Assembly: GCA_052033915.1 (NCBI GenBank)
Contig: JBPOJF010000007.1
Location: 1 to 37,684, forward strand
Reading direction: 5' to 3'
DNA from: CALMZY01 sp052033915
GTDB lineage: Bacteria > Verrucomicrobiota > Kiritimatiellia > CAIQIC01 > JAGNIJ01
Length of the DNA: 37,684 nt
Made by a program: the position numbers and the translations under genes. Position 1 is the stretch's first letter. Every line of letters begins with the position of its first letter. This document shows, piece by piece, positions 34,120 through 37,684 of this stretch. The notes under the pieces were generated by a model. It was not told the origin of the DNA. It was given only the letters and a program-made list of their open reading frames with translations, and searched no databases.

Positions 34120-34240
34120 CCACGAATTCGCGGGTAACGAAAATAAGGGTGCCCGCAGATGGGCGGAGAGGGAAGAGGGGGATGCGTGAACCACGGACTT
34201 GTCCGCCGCAGGAGGACGGACGCGAATGGACACGAGCGGG
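34120..34240. repeat. Intergenic patch of degenerate repeats and one mini-palindrome
   Basis: CCACGAATTC (34120-34129) matches the element near cas9. CGCGAATGGACACGAGCGGG (34221-34240) has the same flavour. Between them lies GTCCGCC-GCA-GGAGGAC (34201-34217), a 7-bp stem with one mismatch and a 3-base loop, similar in build to the two palindromes in larE. Confidence 0.55.
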
Positions 34241-34349
34241 GAGCGGAAAGAATGTTAACGCAGGCGGGGCGCGCTGTCATTCGTGGTCAAAATTCGAGAT
34301 GTGCCGTTTCCGACTTGAATCGCGAGACGGAAAATGGTAGCGTTCTGAA

Positions 34350-36461
34350 ATGTGGCGGAAGTTGTTTTTGTTGTCCTTCCTCTGCCTGTTGCCGCATTTC
34401 TCAGCGGCGGTGTTGTATTCCAATGTCCTTGTGAACCCGGGGTTCGAGAGCGGTGCGTCAGACAAGATAATTGACGGCTGGGTTCGTTTCGGCAATGCGT
34501 ACCGTTACCCGAAGACGGGCGCGCACGAGGGGTCGCATGTGCTGGCGGCGTGGGGCAATTGGTGGCCGAATCCGCCGGACTGGAATGGATCCGGGGCGTA
34601 TCAGGAATACCCCGCAAGCCGCGGCCAGATCTGGGAGGCGTCGGTGTGGGCGCTGGCAGAAACGCCCATTACGGGGCGTCTGTTCGCGGCGGTCAACATC
34701 GAGTTTCACAACGCGGCGGGGCAAACCATCTTCACCGCCACGTCGCTGGACCGGATCACCAGCTCGATGCCGACCGGGCAATGGCGCCATCTGAAGGTGC
34801 GGGCGCGCGCGACGCTCAACACGGCAAGCGTTCGGATTATTCCGCTCCTCCTGCAGTCGCCGGACTTCGAGGGTGGGGCGGCGTGGTTCGACGACTGCGC
34901 GCTGTACACGGTGCCGACCAATTTCATCCGTTTCGCGGACCGCGACTGGATCGTGCTGGACCAGTGGTCGGCTCCGGGCGACAACTACTACTCCACGAAC
35001 TGCGTGAGCGTGGACACCAACGGCTGGCTGCACATGGCGCTGAAGAAGATCAACGGCGTGTGGCACTGTCCGTCCATCGAAGCGACCCAGTCGCTGGGCT
35101 TCGGCGATTACCGCTGGCATGTCGGGAACAAGCTGGAGCGGATCGACTCGAACCTGGTCGTCGGCCTCTACACCTACGCGCAGGAATCGGTGTTCAACAC
35201 GAACCAGAATGAGGTGGATATCGAGGTCAGCCATGCGTTTCCGGGCACTCAGACGAACTGCCTGGTGTACACCGTCCAGCCGTACACCATCCCGGGCAAC
35301 AGCTACTCGCATCCGCTCGAAACGACGAACGACCTGACGACGTACCGGTTTGTCTGGCGGCCGGACCGCGTGGACTGGCAGACCTACTACGGGCATACGC
35401 CGGAGCCGGAAAGCGACGATCATTTCATCGCCGCTTGGCGGTTTGAGGGCCGGGGAATTCCCATCGAGACCAACGAGGTCCCGTACATGAACCTCTGGCT
35501 CTTTTTCACGAACGCGCCGTACAATACCCAGGCCGTCGAGATGATCATTCGCGATTTCCAGTTCACGCCGTTCAACGGCTTCCTGTTCGTCGACGACTTC
35601 GACGACAACGCAATGAGCAATTTCTGGACCGCGATCGGCGATGCCGTTCGAGAGACGAACGGATGTCTGATCGTGGAGCCGGCTCCGGGCACGGGAGTAG
35701 TCGGCTACGCGACGGCCCAGACCGTTCACCGGAACGAGCGCGGAACGGAGTACATCTTCTCCGCCCATCTTCACGCGATCACGGCGACGGTGCGGCGGGC
35801 GGGAGAGGATGTCCGAGCGCTGATGACGCTTTCGGCGGAGACGAGCGCCGCGGTCGAGGCGCCCGCGGCGTTCATTCTACAGGGGCGGTATGACGCGGAT
35901 GCCGATTCGATGGCCGTCGAGTTTTTCACGAAGACGACTTCGTCCGGCGCAAACGGGACGTTGAGATTCGACGGTACGCTGACCCATGTGACGGGCCTGC
36001 TGGCGGCGGGCGATATCGAAATGCAGGTCCGGTTGGACAATGTGAACTACCGGGTTGAAGTGCGCGATGTGCAGGGTCGGGCCGTCAGCCTGTCCACCAA
36101 TGCGGGTTCAACGCGGGGCGCGCACGAACTCGGGGAGCGTTTGTGCTACGGCTATTGGGTTGTGGGCGCGCAGAACAGCGACTCCGCCTCGCAGGGCGCG
36201 GTCGCGTGGAGCCGCGCGGCCGTCGGGATCGGCGGGCAGGCGCAACCGTTTGCCCTCGACGTGATTGAAACACCGGACAGGGAATGCCGGTTCTCCTGCC
36301 CAGGCTTCTTCGATACGCGCTTTACGGTTGAATGCACGACCAACCTCGCGCAACCTTTCATCCCCTTCATCACCAACGCGGCCATGACACATTCCCCCAT
36401 CGTTGTGACCGGCAGCCAGGACGATGCGGACTGCATGTACTACCGCGTGAAGCTCCAATAA
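34350..36461 (+). CDS. Secreted GH16-family glucanase-like enzyme with accessory modules
   Basis: The 703-residue protein begins with a signal peptide (WRKLFLLSFLCLLPHFSAA). A carbohydrate-binding CBM4/9-like sandwich follows (about 25-188, NVLVNPGFESG..., ending GGAAWFDDCALYTV). Then comes a GH16-type jelly roll (about 200-405) with the catalytic motif NEVDIEVS: E288 nucleophile, D290 and E292 acid/base. A second concanavalin-like domain starts at FVDDFDDNAMSNFW, and a C-terminal tail ends CMYYRVKLQ. GH16 enzymes cut beta-1,3/1,4-glucans, agar, carrageenan or related galactans; which one is not clear. The ATG at 34350 has no obvious ribosome site. It probably acts outside the cell with the GH42-like neighbour. 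Confidence 0.88.
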   Translation: MWRKLFLLSFLCLLPHFSAAVLYSNVLVNPGFESGASDKIIDGWVRFGNAYRYPKTGAHEGSHVLAAWGNWWPNPPDWNGSGAYQEYPASRGQIWEASVWALAETPITGRLFAAVNIEFHNAAGQTIFTATSLDRITSSMPTGQWRHLKVRARATLNTASVRIIPLLLQSPDFEGGAAWFDDCALYTVPTNFIRFADRDWIVLDQWSAPGDNYYSTNCVSVDTNGWLHMALKKINGVWHCPSIEATQSLGFGDYRWHVGNKLERIDSNLVVGLYTYAQESVFNTNQNEVDIEVSHAFPGTQTNCLVYTVQPYTIPGNSYSHPLETTNDLTTYRFVWRPDRVDWQTYYGHTPEPESDDHFIAAWRFEGRGIPIETNEVPYMNLWLFFTNAPYNTQAVEMIIRDFQFTPFNGFLFVDDFDDNAMSNFWTAIGDAVRETNGCLIVEPAPGTGVVGYATAQTVHRNERGTEYIFSAHLHAITATVRRAGEDVRALMTLSAETSAAVEAPAAFILQGRYDADADSMAVEFFTKTTSSGANGTLRFDGTLTHVTGLLAAGDIEMQVRLDNVNYRVEVRDVQGRAVSLSTNAGSTRGAHELGERLCYGYWVVGAQNSDSASQGAVAWSRAAVGIGGQAQPFALDVIETPDRECRFSCPGFFDTRFTVECTTNLAQPFIPFITNAAMTHSPIVVTGSQDDADCMYYRVKLQ

Positions 36462-36499
36462 ACAGGCCCTCCTCCGCACCTGTCTCAATTTAACCGAAA

Positions 36500-36513
36500 T
36501 GTAACCGCTTACA
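36500..36513. promoter_or_regulatory. LacI-family-type operator
   Basis: TGTAA-CCGC-TTACA is a perfect 5-bp inverted repeat around a central CG, the form of LacI/GalR-family operators. Two more TTACA half-sites lie at 36540-36544 and 36554-36558. The surrounding 60 bp are strikingly AT-rich for this chromosome and probably hold the promoter of the GH42-like gene. Confidence 0.55.
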
Positions 36514-36635
36514 ATTCAGAATAATAATATGTTCTTTTGTTACATTTTTTAATTTACATGCCCGTATGAAATCGCTATTGCGGACCCTGTGAGCATGGGT
36601 TGTATCCACTCGTCGGCATTTCATGGAGGTGTTTC

Positions 36636-37684
36636 ATGAGGAGTCGTGTCTCGCTTGTTCTCGCCTGCTTCTTCCTGCTGATTCTTGTCGGACCCGCGTC
36701 TTCCGCACTCACGGGTTTCATCAAAATGCGGAACGGGTATTTTTACGACTCGGGGACGGGCCAGCCGTGGGTTCCGCACGGCATTGCGTACCAGACGTGG
36801 AACCGGCCGCTGGGTGTCTGGCAGACGTTCGACCAGATTGATTACGATTTGGACGAGATGAAGAAGATGGGGGCCAACTCCATCCGCGTCGACTTCGTCT
36901 GGCAGCACATCGAGGAGAAGGGCGACAACATCTGGAGTTGGACGAATTACGACTACCTGGTGCAGGCTTGCGAGAAGCGCGATATCCGCATCTTCGCGCT
37001 GATCGGCTACCAGTGGCCGCCGAACTGGTTCCCGGATGACTGGTACACGATGCATCCGCCGGAGACGGACGCCGAAGGCATCGTTCACACGAATCGCTGG
37101 CAGTCGGATATCATCGGGTACGAAACGCCTCAGGCCCGCGCGCAGTACGCCGAGTTCTTCAACGCGGTGTGCTCCCGCTACAAGAACTCGAAGGCGATCG
37201 CGGCGTGGATCATCGGCAACGAGTACGGCTACCTCGGTCTGTGGAGCGGTCTGCTGGACGGCTACGACCCGAATTGCGAGCAGGCGTTCCGCAATTGGTG
37301 CCAGGCGATACACGACGATCTCGAACGTGAACGCGACGTGGGGAACGAGCTATGCGGCGTTTTCGAACATCGTGTTTGTCGAGGAGTATCGCGCGTACGG
37401 CAAGGACGGCGCGCAGTGGGCGGACATGGTGCAGTGGCGCGAGGATTCGATTGCCGACTACACGGCGCTGGGCGCCCGTGCGGCCAAGCTCGCCGACACG
37501 AACCATCTGATTTCCTATTCCACGGTGGGCATGCAGTGGGGCGAGGAAGACTGGCGCTATCACGCGGAAGACCGGGGCAAGATCACCGCGGCCTGCGCGG
37601 CGACGAACGCGCCCATCGACTTCTTTTCGGTCAACAACTACCCTTGGTCGGTCCTGGGCCACGAGTCTCAGAACGGCCAGTGGG
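36636..37684 (+). pseudogene. Secreted GH42-like glycoside hydrolase, frameshifted, 3' end outside window
   Basis: ATG 36636 lies six bases after GGAGG and begins a signal peptide (RSRVSLVLACFFLLILVGPA). A TIM-barrel glycosidase of the GH-A clan follows: GIAYQTWNRPLGVWQ, EMKKMGANSIRVDFVW, and the acid/base motif AAWIIGNEYGY with E196. At about 37305-37309 the frame breaks. The first frame reads FRNWCQA, and the homologous continuation RYTTISNVNATWGTSY lies in the next frame (from 37306), which then stays open and sensible to the window end. Compared with the GH42-type pattern 'W.xxKYgTi..LN..WGT', two bases seem lost (GCGCGA to GCGA). It may be a real mutation or an assembly error. The substrate is probably a galactoside or another beta-glycan. 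Confidence 0.8.

Overview
The window is GC-rich bacterial chromosome. It probably comes from the Verrucomicrobiota/Kiritimatiellota part of the PVC group. That is inferred from style: very large secreted proteins made of beta-sandwich and concanavalin-like modules, a C-terminal 'DNDGDGFNNYAEYIAGT' segment, several secreted glycoside hydrolases, and GC-rich intergenic elements. No marker gene was compared against a database. I see no transposase, integrase or phage gene.

Layout. 1-6530: end of a giant secreted modular protein, then a secreted DUF11-type protein. 6594-9434 (minus): secreted pullulanase-type GH13 enzyme. 9546-11581: promoter, structured leader, rpsB and tsf, followed by a HAD phosphatase and a LysE-type exporter. 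13001-20388 (all minus): phosphomannomutase with terminator, tRNA-Cys, gcvH, lipB, a subtilisin-like protease and an acyl-CoA synthetase. gcvH and lipB form a functional pair, since LipB starts lipoylation of GcvH. 20554-23487 (plus): cysK, mnmA and larE, a sulfur-handling run.

23501-28577: a complete type II-C CRISPR-Cas9 locus. It has ten 36-bp repeats with nine 30-bp spacers on the plus strand, a tracrRNA gene immediately after the array, and a converging minus-strand operon cas9-cas1-cas2 joined by a 4-bp overlap between cas9 and cas1. The tracrRNA can be placed almost to the base: promoter TTGACG-N17-TAGATT, an anti-repeat pairing over 19 positions with the repeat, and a 12-bp terminator stem with six Ts. 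All Cas9 and Cas1 catalytic residues are present, so the locus looks functional. This is the most interesting system in the window. It belongs to a known class, but the arrangement and the small tracrRNA tail deserve attention.

28741-34119: a CPBP intramembrane protease translationally coupled to a MenA-like prenyltransferase, the rRNA methyltransferase RsmE, a small KTSC-domain protein, a SAM methyltransferase and an Rsm22-like protein. 34350-37684: a secreted GH16 enzyme and the start of a secreted GH42-like enzyme. The latter sits behind an AT-rich region with a LacI-type operator-like palindrome and carries an apparent frameshift.

Short dispersed elements lie between genes: back-to-back 15-bp palindromes, an 8-bp tandem repeat beside a 14-G tract, and degenerate repeats built on CACGAATTC.
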